A stretch of 19,898 nucleotides of DNA, taken from the NCBI GenBank assembly GCA_009760855.2, contig WPIO01000329.1:64001-83898 (forward strand), written 5' to 3'. The translations under genes and the position numbers were made by a program. The stretch is from Cristatella mucedo. Its lineage: Eukaryota > Bryozoa > Phylactolaemata > Cristatellidae. The notes beneath the pieces were generated by a model, which made no database searches, was not told the DNA's origin, and saw only the letters and a list, made by a program, of their open reading frames with translations. This document shows positions 9,540 to 18,874 of this stretch, piece after piece (position 1 is the stretch's first letter; each line of letters begins with the position of its first letter).

Positions 9540-10650
9540 ACTGGCTTGCACAGGTTCTATTAAAATTGTAAGTTCGAAATGCTTAGAAACTTACTAGATT
9601 GTTTTTGGTCATAACGTATGCAATGCAATTGCCACTGATTGCCAAGCATTGCCGAGATTGAACTCCCAAAATGAGTTAAAATTATGTATGCCAACAGTTA
9701 AATGTCGCTTGAAATAAGAATTTGAGCTTTGTACAGCTATTTCTGATAGTTTTAAGACGGATTGTCGAGCAAGCCAGGCCTTTACTGTCGCCTGCTATAA
9801 GTTATTCTCAATTGCACATGTGCCATTGGTTGAAATGAAGTGGGTGCAATTTAAATGCACTGCTCTGTCATAAGTAGGAAAAGTTATACCTAGGCCAAGC
9901 CTCATTCTGGCGATGTGCGACCGATTCCGATGGATTGCCCTATTTGCCTGGGTTTTACCATCGATTGCCCTACATTGCCCTGGAATGAACCGGCCCGATA
10001 GATTGAAAGTATGCAAACCCACGGAGCAATCTGATACACACACAAAATTAGAGGTTCACTCAGCTGATTTGTAGTACATTTGCACGGCTTGTGGTACCGG
10101 CCAGGGCTATTGCTGCCAATTGTCATTCATCGCCCGGGGTTTCTACATGCCTATTGGTTGAAAAGGTGTGGTTGCAATGTAAACACAGTATACTGTAATA
10201 CAAAAGAACAGTTTGAGCTATGCCCAGCTGCTTTCTGTCTATTTGTAACAGACCCTAATAGATTGCCTTATTTTCCTGGGGCCATTGCCATCGACTGCCA
10301 TGCATTACCCGAGATTAAACCTGCACAAGGGGTGAAGTTATGAGCATGCACAGTAAGATGTTAGCTGGAATGAGAACTTGAGCTTCTCCCAGCAAATGTC
10401 TTGTTGATTTTCCATGGATTGATATATTGGCACAGCCCATGCTATTGATTGCCACAAACTGCCAACAATTAACTAGCCAATATCTTGAAAATGCAAGGGG
10501 CTCCCATTTGAACTCGGTAAAATATTTTGTGCAATGACTATAGGAGCTTAGCATAGCCAATTTGTGGTTAATGTTCCATGGTTGTTGTATCGGCCTGGGC
10601 AGATTGCCATTCATTGCTTGGGAATGTCCTTCTATGATTGAGTGAAAGCA
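9540..10650 (+). repeat. Degenerate ~165-bp tandem array, left half
   Basis: A GAGCTT-like anchor followed by CCCAGCTnnTTTCTG-like sequence recurs at about 9724, 9887, 10052, 10215, 10380 and 10544, spaced 163-165 bp. An internal block with GATTGCC, GCCTGGG and CCATCGATTGCC appears in most units (for example 9943-10000 and 10260-10320, which align closely). The array breaks at the 3' tail of LINE copy B and resumes at about 13130. Confidence 0.7.
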
Positions 10651-10941
10651 TAATAATAATACTAATAAATTTGATAAAGCAACCTCAGAGAACTCAATCT
10701 CTCTCTAGGTGCTTTAGAATTGCTGCAAAGGAAGCACGATCGAGTGGTTAGTGGTAGTATGCTCGATAAACAACAAGATTAACATGGTTAGGGGTGACAT
10801 GAACAGGGTCAGCATGCAAGTGTGCTTATGACAGCATGCAAGTGTCAGCACCCATAAGCACATAAAGAACTAATCACACGGGCCCACTAACTGCTATCAT
10901 AAATAGATGTCTTCATTTTTATTTTCAAATGAGGACAAGTC

Positions 10942-11633
10942 AGGGGTGTACCAACAATTGAACTTGTGACTACTCGCCTAACGACAACTGGTCTGTACCA
11001 ACCGGCTTATACGACAATTGATCTATATGGCAATTGATCTTTGACAAGTGGCCCTAAGATCAGAAATAGGCAATACAAATAAAAACTGGTGCAGGCTAGT
11101 TTTATTTGATCAAATTAGGTTTTACATATATCTTAGGTTATAGACTATTATAAGGATTAGATATCAGCTAGTATAGATAAAGAGAATTGATAATTCGTGT
11201 GATTGCATATATGTCGCATAGTAAGTTGATAGGCTACAGTAACATTGAGATCGATTTTATCTAGAACGTAATGAACATTTTTTGACACCTAAAAAATGTT
11301 TTACTAATAATCATGTTGCATATATTTAAAAAATTCAGTCATGAATTCATTCTTAATTGCTTGTATCAATTGAATAAATTAAAAATTGTGTATTATTCTT
11401 ATAAATGGACATATAAATCAGTTGTCGTATAGGCCAGTTAGTACAGGCCGGTTGTCGTAGGGCGAGTAGTCACGAGTTCAATTGTCGGTATGCCCCTGAC
11501 TTATATATAATTCATTTGTATTTTTGTCCAATAGTCGCAGACCAGGTGGTATATAGATCAATTGCTGTATAGGCCGTTTAGTACAGGCCAATTGTCGTGG
11601 GGTCAGTAGTCGTATGTTCAATAGTCACCCAAC
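10942..11633. mobile_element. Inverted-repeat (MITE/foldback-like) element in LINE copy B
   Basis: The left arm (10943-11026) pairs with an inverted copy at 11414-11500, including GGGGTGTACCAACAATTGAA against GGGGCATACCGACAATTGAA and a shared GTGACTACTCGCC. A second, more diverged inverted copy lies at 11545-11632. The ~390-bp centre is A+T-rich with no ORF, so the element is non-autonomous. CAAGTC occurs on both sides (10936-10941 and 11634-11639), while LINE copy A, which lacks the insert, has a single CAAGTT at 142-147 and the same 38-bp distance to the shared GTTCCAGG word. That supports a 6-bp target duplication. Superfamily not assigned. Confidence 0.75.
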
Positions 11634-11639
11634 CAAGTC

Positions 11640-12230
11640 TGCAGATAGCGTGACTGCTGTCGGGAATAAGTTCCAGGCTTTTGGGGCATACAAATTGCAT
11701 GCACGGTCTCCAAACAAACGATTTCAGGTTTGTACGAGGTATAGGTAAACAGTTAGTTTCCAAAATGTGGGTGGTACGATGCTTAGCCTGGTGGGGGAGT
11801 AGATAGGCTGGAACCAAAGAAAGAAGGGACCTAAAAGAGAGCAACAAAACCTTGAAGTCGATGCGTTGCTCGACTGGTAGCCAGTGCAGGTCGGCGAGAA
11901 GTGGTGCGATGTGGCAACTGTGACGCTCATGATAGACAAGCATAGCAGCAAAGTTTTGCACCAGCTGTAAGCACCTGATTGCACAGGCTGGTAGACCAGC
12001 AAGCAGTGAGTTACATAAGTCGAGACTGGACGTCACAAATGTATGGACTAGTTTAGATGTGGTACGCCTGTCTAAACAAGCCCAAATTTTAGCAATGTTA
12101 TGCAGCTGAAAATAGGCAGATTTGACTGGAACTGATGTGGTCGGATATGCCGGCAGAGCTGATTTTGAGCTTTAGCCTTTCCAATTTCTGAATCACACTT
12201 GGTTTGCCCATAACTAGTAAGTTGGTTTTA
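11640..12230 (-). pseudogene. LINE copy B reverse transcriptase, C-terminal part
   Basis: This is the end of the ORF2-type protein. VMGKPSVIQKLERL lies near 12215-12175. After a decayed middle come SLDLCNSLLAGLPACAIRCL and LQLVQNFAAMLV, then LLADLHWLPVEQRIDFKVLL and LVPAYLL, in one frame open from 12036 to 11578. The segment is better preserved than copy A here, where HWLPVEQRI is out of frame. The last codons of that open frame run into the inverted-repeat insertion and are not LINE protein. Confidence 0.7.
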
Positions 12231-12652
12231 TCATCATTCAATTAAAAAAAACTTGCTGCCATCCATGTGCGAATATCAATACATGCAGCAAGAGAGTAAA
12301 GAGAATTCGATGTGCTGGAGGGTGGGAATGGATCAAAGCAAAGCTACAAGTGAGTGTCATCCACCGTGAAAAGAACTGGACCAAGCAAGGAGCCCTGAGG
12401 TTCCTAGGATGATCTTTGTCTGATCGTATCAATACTCTGGAGTTACCCACTGAGATAGGACCTGAACCATTGCAGAGCAGTGCCAGTGATGCCCAGGCAA
12501 GATGAGAGATGATCAAGAAGGACTTAGTGATCGATAGTATCAAAAGCTGCCGAAAGATCGAGCAAAACAAGTAGAGATACTTTACTTATGTCTGCATTCC
12601 TAAGTAGATCGTTGTACACATGAAGCAGTGCTGACTCTGTGGAGTGATTAGC

Positions 12653-13006
12653 TTAAAAACCAGACTGGAACTTACTTGCAAGGTTTGAAGTTGTAATATG
12701 TAAATTCAGCTGGTCTGCCACGACTCGTTCCAGTGTCTTCAATAGGAACGGTAGAAGAGAGACTGGGGGATAGTTGCTCAAGTTCTCTTGGTCTAGGGTC
12801 ACTTTCTTGAGAAGTCGCCTGACTACAGCTTTTTTGAAAGGTGCTGGGACATGAACTGAGGCTAATGACATATTTATGCAGCAGCTGATCAATGCATCGT
12901 AGAAGCAGGACCGTGAGAATAGGGTACAAAAAAAACTGGTTGCCTTCTTTGGTTGGGATATGAACTGTAGGACGAGATCACTAATGACCTGCTTGAATGT
13001 AGACAC
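12653..13006 (-). pseudogene. LINE copy B reverse transcriptase, N-terminal part
   Basis: This open frame of 117 codons matches the start of the L2/CR1 reverse transcriptase domain. Landmarks are VPAPFKKAVVRRLLKK near residue 53, DQENLSNYPPVSLLPFLLK near 72, LERVVADQLNLHI near 92, and SKFQSGF at the end. The usual NYRPVS reads NYPPVS. The frame is lost just after FQSGF; the AFDTIDH and PQGSLLGPVLF blocks follow in another frame at about 12580-12370. It is a fragment of a dead element. Confidence 0.75.
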
Positions 13007-13129
13007 TGAGGTGCTGCAAGGAATCGAGGGACAGTATTCTAGGGGGATGCTGCCATCGCAGGGATGAACTCCCCGATCTTATCTTTCTTCTTGACAAAGA
13101 AGCTAGAGAAGTGGTGTGCTCGCACTTTT

Positions 13130-14450
13130 AATACTGTATTCTGTAATATGCAAGAAAAAGGGAGCTTGGCCCAGCCACTTTCTGGCGATTTTCGACGGAT
13201 CACATAGGATCACTGTATTTGCCCGAGCCATTGCCATAGATAGTCATTAATCGAATTAGTGCAATAACTTAAAATCACTTTATTACACTGTATATAAGTG
13301 AGTTGTAATACTCGTTTAAATTGAACCATTAGCAAAATGATTTAGGGCATTCTGAAGCAAAATACAGTTGATTGCTGCATTAGCCCGGTCCATTTCGGTC
13401 TATTATAGAGCTTTGCATCAGAATTCCAGAGGCAATTGTGGTCAAATTATAGTACATTATACACGATTAGTAGAGTAATGAGCAATCACAATTAGAGCTT
13501 CCAGTCTGTGTGTTCTGGTCGTTTCCGGCAGATTGGGATGAATTGCTGTATGGGACTCGGCCATTGCAGCCGATTGTCTGAGAATAGACATGCTCAATGG
13601 CAAAACATCTCTTGGGTGCACTTTGAACTGACTGTAAAATTGAAGCCTCGCGTTGACAATTTGAGGATGATTTGGAGTGGACTAGAGTAGATTGCAGTGT
13701 CTGCCCGAAGCCATTTCGGGTGATTACCACACATTGTCAGAAAGTGGATGGTGGGAAATGGCTCGAATCTATACGTGTGTAGACATAACACAGTGTGTGC
13801 TTTAATATGCAATAAAAACTATAGCTTGGCCCAATCTGTTTCTAGTCATTTATGGTGGATTGCAGTGCATAGCAGTATTTCCCTGTGCTGTTGCCATCGA
13901 TTGCAAGGCAGTACACGAGAACACGTGCGCCAATGCAAGTTGAATTTAGTGAGTATGCTTGTCACAGAATGTATTGTCACTTGCAATCAAAAAAGGAGTT
14001 TTTCACGTAGGAATCCTTCAAATTTGCTGTGTAGTGCAGTGAATTGCAGTGGATTGTGATACTGGCTCGGACCTCTGCAATCCATTGTAGCAGCATTCGT
14101 AAGGACTTTACAGTGGAGTGGCATTAAATAATGAGGGTAATTCTGAATATCGAGTAGTCTTATATGCAATACTGGTTGAAGCTTGATGCGTCCAATTTCT
14201 GGTGTATTTGAGGTGGCTGAATGTGGATTGAGGAGAATGTCGGTATATGCCATAATCTTTGCAGCTCATTTATACGAGAGAGCATGATTAAAATGATAAG
14301 AAATTATCATGGGTATATAAAATCGACTACGATATGCACTCGAAATTTGAGCTCGGCTCGGCCAATTTCTTGTTGATTTTAGCCTTATTAGAGAGGATTA
14401 TGGTGGATTGTCCTAATTCTTCAAACCTGAAGCTATGCGATAGTGGCAAC
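13130..14450 (+). repeat. Degenerate ~165-bp tandem array, right half
   Basis: This continues the array left of LINE copy B. Anchors at 13162, 13495, 13821, 14178 and 14349 are spaced by about one or two units (333, 326, 357, 171 bp), with weaker copies at the mid-points. The unit at 13162 (GAGCTTGGCCCAGCCACTTTCTGG) and that at 13821 (TAGCTTGGCCCAATCTGTTTCT) are the clearest. The shared block TTGCCATCGATTGC occurs near 13890. Open frames on either strand here (13467-14253) are products of the repeat. Confidence 0.65.
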
Positions 14451-14484
14451 TAAAAAAAAAGGGAGTGGGATCCATAGGGAACCC

Positions 14485-14650
14485 TTGCCACAGGGTCTGA
14501 GCTTAGGGGTAAGCTGCTCAATCTTCACGAACTAGGTCGTGGTTTTGAGTCCTGCAATGGCGCAATCCTTTATTGCCACTGCAAGTGGGGGTGATAGCAA
14601 TAAAGGATCTTCTGCTGCTTTAGGAAAAAGGTTGTTGAATATGCTACCAT
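14485..14650 (+). mobile_element. Hairpin-type tRNA-derived SINE (copy 2)
   Basis: The head has GGGTCTGAGCTTAGGGGTAA and a box B-like GGTTTTGAGTCC (14541-14552). The body has TTTATTGCCACTGCAAG and GGTGATAGCAATAAA forming an extended but imperfect hairpin, then GGATCTTCTGCTGCTTTAGG. Confidence 0.65.
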
Positions 14651-14832
14651 TTTTTAAAGCTCAGGTACATATGTGAGTATGTACAATAATGCCAATAATA
14701 ATAATTAGTAATTTACAGTGCCATCAGAGAAATACAACTCTCTAGGCATTTTAAATCAATCAAGAAAGTAAAATGCACAGATGTAGCAGTGCACGACCAC
14801 TGAAAAAACTTGCTGTAAAAGTTCCACAGATC

Positions 14833-15002
14833 ATGGTGAGCCGTGATGGCACACTAGATAAGGCGGTTGCCATGACCTCAGCCTCTAAGTCGCAGGTTCA
14901 AATCCTGCAGTGGCGATTCTATATTGCTGCTGCAAAAGGTAGTGATAGCCTCTAAAGCTCTTCTGGTGCTATACAAAAAGAAGCTGCTAAATCAGCTGGT
15001 AT
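14833..15002 (+). mobile_element. Hairpin-type tRNA-derived SINE (copy 3)
   Basis: The first ~40 bases (GGTGAGCCGTGATGGCACAC onward) are nearly identical to the copy at 5115. Box B is GGTTCAAATCC (14895-14905), close to consensus. The hairpin is decayed (GCTGCTGCAAAAGGTAGTGA). The tail CTATACAAAAAGAAGCTGCT and AATCAGCTGG is preserved. Confidence 0.7.
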
Positions 15003-15654
15003 ATTATTCTTGTTACAGAGTCCTGCATTCGGCAATTTTTGCAAACTTAAAGCTGAATGGAGCCTGCTAAGGTACTTAAGCTGTTCCAGAAAGAAGGTTT
15101 TCAAAATTACTATCCTTAAGTTATGCTATTGGGTTTGAGAGCTGTCATAAGTACTACAGCATAAGAAACTAGGTCCAAAATCAGAGTAATTTTGAAAGCA
15201 AACTGATAGCCACTATGGCTCTTTTGTCAGGACCCATAAGCACATAAAATGTAATTCAAGTGCTCCGAATAATTACTTTTGAGGTACAAGCAGGTTACAA
15301 CCAATACCAAATACATACCAATAAAGTTACTAAAATGAAGAGTTGCATTCAGACCAAAGAACTCTCTGTGGAAAACATCAGGGATGTAGCAGTACTTCAA
15401 CATAGTGCACAATTCTAAGCAAATAGCTGCTAACGAGGTTAAACAACTGTGGATTATATGCTCTTGATTTGGTTCTATGCTGTTAATTCAGTATGAGGGC
15501 ATAAGGTAGTAACACCACAGATTAAATATAACAGAAGCCGAAGATTGCAGCTACTGCATTGGATGATTACAATGTAGCAGCTTTTCTTTCAGTTAATAAT
15601 CAGTGAAGAGCAGTGGCTTTACTACCAGTGATACGGGCATATCCTAAAAAAATA
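15003..15654. other. Intronic sequence with a short LINE 3' UTR relic
   Basis: Only 15224-15258 is recognisable: GTCAGGACCCATAAGCACAT matches the LINE 3' UTR word at 49-68 and 10845-10863, minus orientation. A minus-strand open frame at 15227-15412 has good-looking splice words around it, but the implied phases do not fit the lectin exons. The rest shows nothing. Confidence 0.45.
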
Positions 15655-15832
15655 CTAGCTGATTTAATGGCATCTTTTTTGTATAGCAGCTGGAGAGCCT
15701 TAAAGGTTATCATCACTGGTTGAAGTGGCAATAAAGGATCACCCATCGCAGAATTCGAAGCCACGAACTCCGGACCAAGGTGGTGAAGAGCAACCGCCTT
15801 ACCCAGGGGTGCCGTCCTGGCGAAAGAAGCTT
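15655..15832 (-). mobile_element. Hairpin-type tRNA-derived SINE (copy 4)
   Basis: On the minus strand it reads CACCCCTGGGTAAGGCGGTT, a box-B-like GGCTTCGAATTC, then AGTGATGATAACCTTTAAGG and GCTGCTATACAAAAAAGATG, the same order as the copies at 5115 and 14833. The open frames at 15725-15989 come from this SINE and a T-rich run. Confidence 0.6.
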
Positions 15833-16133
15833 GCTATTTGTGGATTGCAGTGCAGCCTGCTGCTTGTGGCAGCAAGTTTGCTACATACCGATGTTTTTTT
15901 TTTTATTTATTCGAGCATTGCTAAATCTATCACCTCATTACAAATTCTATAAATTAAGGCAGCTGTTGCGCTCTAGTGCCTCGATGTAACAAAAAGGTTG
16001 GGTAACTGTCATACTGTCGCATCAGTGTTACAGCCGAGATGTGCAATTAGATTACATTGCAGTGAGATAGACTGGCTAGGCAAACAATGGTCACTATTAA
16101 AGTGGAAGCAATACAAAGGTTATTCATTCTTAC

Positions 16134-16523
16134 CAAGGTGTTCCAAACATTCATAAAGAAGGAGGAATGATGATGACGTCTTCTTGGATAAGGATGTTGA
16201 TCCTGTCAACCACCTAGAATTAATATTTTTCTTAGGAACTGTGCAATTGCTTCGGCCCTCACATTGTGTATCCACCAAACGAGTTTCATTGCAGACAGTA
16301 GGAGTACCAGTGTCCATGCATGTTTCAAAACTTGGGGGAAATAATAGGCAATCATCAGTTTGAGTGTGCAATAGTCCACATGTTGAAGAACTGGTGCTTG
16401 AAACTTTGCCGACACAGTGACCAGATTTGGAGATGTGAATGTACTGAGAATCATCACATGTAGGAGTAAGGTCTTCCTGAAGGAATCCTAATCCATCGAA
16501 GGTACCAGTGCATGACATTAATG
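16134..16523 (-). CDS. SUEL-like lectin domain exon (upstream exon, partial gene)
   Basis: An acceptor (GGTGCTGTTTTTAG, AG at 16525-16524) and a strong donor (TTG|GTAAGA at 16134/16133) bound an exon of 390 nt, a multiple of three, with phase 1 at both ends. It encodes a cysteine-rich, divergent SUEL-type module. CDDSQYIHIS starts the domain, the hallmark CEGRSNCTVPKKN matches C.GK..C.V...N, and FLLLYECLE matches the closing L.V.Y.C. Extra cysteines fill the middle. The YGR and DPC motifs are missing. Sequons NET and NCT suggest secretion. The frame continues upstream to a TAA at 16603-16605 without any ATG, so the hydrophobic codons there are mostly a pyrimidine tract, and the start and signal peptide must be in an earlier exon. 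Domain naming is from pattern memory. Confidence 0.55.
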
Positions 16524-16708
16524 CTAAAAACAGCACCAGAAAAGTGCACAATAAAAAATGGTTTGCTGATACCAGAATGTTTACGCCAAGTAAAAAATAC
16601 AGTTATGGCACACATCTGTTTAGATCCAGTCACCTAAAACTGGTACTGGATGATTTGTAAATATATATCTAAGAACATACAGTAAACATATACATATATA
16701 TAGTACAG

Positions 16709-16714
<6 letters not shown>

Positions 16715-16786
<72 letters not shown>
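16715..16786. repeat. (AT)n microsatellite
   Basis: About 36 uninterrupted AT units, preceded by a broken TATACATATA-rich stretch from 16681. It lies about 190 bp upstream of the upstream lectin exon, in the preceding predicted intron. The perfect self-complementarity means it could extrude as a cruciform. Confidence 0.97.
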
Positions 16787-16790
<4 letters not shown>

Positions 16791-17044
16791 CTATGCAATA
16801 ATCTGCACCATCTTTTCTTTGGTTCATCTCTAGTAGGTACTACACTCGGTATGTATTAAAGCTCATTCTATTTTTCAATGATTGGATACTGAATGGCTTC
16901 TCGACAGCACTGCATCTCATACACACATGTCAGCCACTAAGAAGGTTGAGGGTCTAATGCAATTTGCATGCAAAGAACTTCGAGAATACCGTGACCTTTG
17001 AAATCAATAACTTAATAACTATTAACCTAGCCATTTGCCATAGC

Positions 17045-17230
17045 AGGAGATAGCGATGTACCTTTAGCATCTTGGCCCAGAGTTTGGCTCTTCCCTATCG
17101 AGGTCGTAGGCAGAGTGAGCCCTGCAACAGGCAATCATTTATTTCCCACTGCAAGCAGTGGTGCTTGCAGAGAAGGCTTTTCTGCTGTCATTTAAATGAA
17201 GTTCTTTCGTCAGCTAACGTTTTTCACTTT
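17045..17230 (+). mobile_element. Hairpin-type tRNA-derived SINE (copy 5, diverged)
   Basis: The tRNA-like head is badly decayed, but the body keeps CAATCATTTATTTCCCACTG, the perfect hairpin CCACTG-CAAG-CAGTGG near 17147-17162, AGGCTTTTCTGCTGT and a CGTCAGCTAACG tail, in the order seen in the other copies. Confidence 0.55.
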
Positions 17231-17256
17231 CTACTCCGTGTCCCAAACCGAAAACA

Positions 17257-17445
17257 ATGAACAACTCCTTTCAGCTAATGCATAAACAGCTGTCCAGAAG
17301 CTGCCTTATCCATTGCCAGCTGCATGACTCGATTGGCACAAGTATGACCTTGTTGGCTGCAATATGGCTATTGCTGTTTTTGATAGTCGGACTGTATATG
17401 AACACTTTGGTAGATTCAGATCGGTGGCTAGGACCGATGACCTAA
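17257..17445 (+). other. Small ORF with one hydrophobic segment, status unclear
   Basis: A 62-codon frame starts at an ATG and has one strongly hydrophobic run, LLAAIWLLLFLIVGLY, at about residues 33-48, then a short polar tail. It could be a signal-anchor micropeptide or a first exon, but there is no homology, no promoter and no supported splice partner on the plus strand. Chance is the simpler reading. Confidence 0.15.
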
Positions 17446-18229
17446 ACTCCAGGCGACTAATTCTGCAAGATAAAGTTGATCTCAAACACTTTCAACACCC
17501 TCACAGCCTCCACTGTTTGCATTCGCAGTTAGATCTCAGATCTCAAAAGGAATGACATTAAGATCAACTGGACAGTTTATGAGAGAAAACCTTATGGAAC
17601 ACAAAAAGTAAAAAGCTTAACCATCAATTTACTTCCGCCAACATCAACCTTCCCAAGCCAGAAGCAAATACTTCCTTTACTTCAATTTTAATCAAATTCC
17701 CATTCTGTATTACAGAAATCGTGTCATCTGGTACACGGTAATTTTAGCAATTATTTCCATAATACAACTGGCACCATACCTGCAAAATTTCCCCATTAGC
17801 TGCTTCGTCTTCTCTCAAGGCTCATGAGCATGGCTCCTGCACAACAAGGGTCAGACTCATGATCAAACATGCTCTCACTTTTGCATGGAGTCAACTCCTA
17901 TTAAAAGGTAGATTATATGCACGTCAACTAACTTGTAAATTGCATTCACTCTGCTGTATTTGTTCCCTTACACATAAGAATAACTATGAATCACAAAACC
18001 TAGACACCCATTGACATTGATACTTCCACCCAAAAAGATCACTCTTGGCATGTATGTTGTCAGTAAAATAATATCTGTCTCCACCTTCGACTAAATCTTC
18101 TATCCAACCTATTCTAACTCGTTGAATGCTACAATACACCGTTAGGCAGTGTTATGGACGACTAAGCTACTCTGGTTTAAGTACAGTGCATGCCCTTGCT
18201 GAGATATGGTTTGATTTCTGAACATGCTA
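17446..18229. other. Unassigned sequence
   Basis: I see no exon, RNA gene or repeat copy here. Confidence 0.5.
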
Positions 18230-18376
18230 ACTGGTTTGGTCTAGCGGTTAAGGTGCTCGCCCCGACCAAGGTCTTACTGAGTTCGTGGGCTCGAGCCCAC
18301 GAGCATATGTGAAGCGCCTGAATAGAGATTAAGTTCTCTTGGGGCGCTATATAAATGAAAATGAATGAATTATACT
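18230..18376 (+). mobile_element. tRNA-derived SINE with LINE-like tail (copy 3, best)
   Basis: This is the best preserved copy. The head has TGGTCTAGCGGTTAAGG as box A and GTGGGCTCGAGCCCAC as the box-B region, itself a 16-bp palindrome (18286-18301). The tail has TAGAGATTAAGTTCTCTTGG and GGCGCTATATAAATG, then GAATGAATTA. The head resembles a tRNA, but after the box-B palindrome the sequence passes directly into the tail with no acceptor-stem partner, so it is not a functional tRNA gene. Confidence 0.7.
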
Positions 18377-18711
18377 AAGCACAGTCTTAAATCGTCCTCT
18401 ATGAGCTTATATATGCTTACAGTATACATGTTATTATCACAAATCAGTTTATGTTTTCCTTGTCTGCATAAGCAGAGTTCCTTGAAAGAGATTTCACTCT
18501 ATTTACATGCTGTAAAACTATATTGCTATTATCATTAAATTTGCCACTACCTTTAGATGAGGCAAAGGCATCTGTAAACATTATCTAACTATATAACTTT
18601 CTATGCAGGGCAGTCTTGTAAATAAAAGTCATTGCTTGCTGGCTTGCACTGACCAACTGAAATACACCCAGAAAATTTTGAAAATAAAGTGTAAGTAAAA
18701 AATAAACATAT

Positions 18712-18874
18712 TAATAAATATTATTCATTTGTAGAGGACCCTAAAAGAAGTTAATCTCGATCCAGGCACTTTATATATGCGACAGGGCTCGACCCCACGA
18801 CCTCAGTAAAGTGAACTCACCTTGAACTCGGTTATCATAGGTGAGCACCTCAACCTCTTGGTCGAACCAGGGTA
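18712..18874 (-). mobile_element. tRNA-derived SINE with LINE-like tail (copy 4)
   Basis: On the minus strand it has CCTGGTTCGACCAAGAGGTT as head, GTGGGGTCGAGCCC as the box-B region, and GAGATTAACTTCTTTTAGGG then CAAATGAATAATATTTATT as tail. It lies 335 bp from copy 3 in the opposite orientation. Confidence 0.65.

Larger units (their letters stand above)
10650..13130 (-). mobile_element. L2/CR1-like LINE (copy B), longest copy
   Basis: The minus-strand LINE runs from a FSSFFVKKKDKIGEFIPA-like linker near 13095 through the reverse transcriptase to the 3' UTR and a TTATTAGTATTATTATTATG tail near 10650. It is 5'-truncated, with no endonuclease domain or ORF1. The RT frame shifts repeatedly. Around 12350-12410 PQGSLLGPVLF runs straight into TVDDTHL, so the stretch normally separating these motifs (about 20 residues in the family) is deleted. 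Positions 10942-11633 are a later insertion of an inverted-repeat element. The LINE itself interrupts the ~165-bp tandem array, which flanks it on both sides. Confidence 0.8.
9164..16133 (-). other. Predicted 6,970-bp phase-1 intron of the lectin gene
   Basis: The donor is CACCTTG|GTAAGA (GT at 16133-16132) and the acceptor is TCTCTTTAG|TTCATG (AG at 9165-9164). Both interrupt a codon after its first base, so joining gives G+TT, a valine codon, and keeps the frame open. The intron hosts the ~165-bp tandem array, LINE copy B, the inverted-repeat element and three hairpin SINEs. I did not find another lectin exon within it. Confidence 0.55.

Noticed and set aside
13467-14253. Several overlapping open frames of 60-103 codons
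   Set aside because: They lie within the ~165-bp degenerate tandem array on both strands and show no domain.
9540-14450. CRISPR array
   Set aside because: The repeats are ~165 bp, diverged and contiguous, without short identical repeats and unique spacers, and the window is eukaryotic.
15227-15412. Minus-strand exon with good-looking splice words inside the large intron
   Set aside because: The implied exon is 47 nt with phases 2 and 1, which would break the frame between the two lectin exons; the open frame also ends in a LINE 3' UTR relic.
16513-16551. Start of the upstream lectin exon at 16551 or at an internal ATG near 16518
   Set aside because: 16551 is TTG, not a normal eukaryotic start, and starting at 16518 would leave no signal peptide on a cysteine-rich, sequon-bearing module. 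A splice acceptor at 16525-16524 explains the boundary better.
18230-18301. Functional tRNA gene
   Set aside because: Box A and box B-like words are present, but there is no paired acceptor stem, and the sequence continues into a SINE tail repeated elsewhere in the window.
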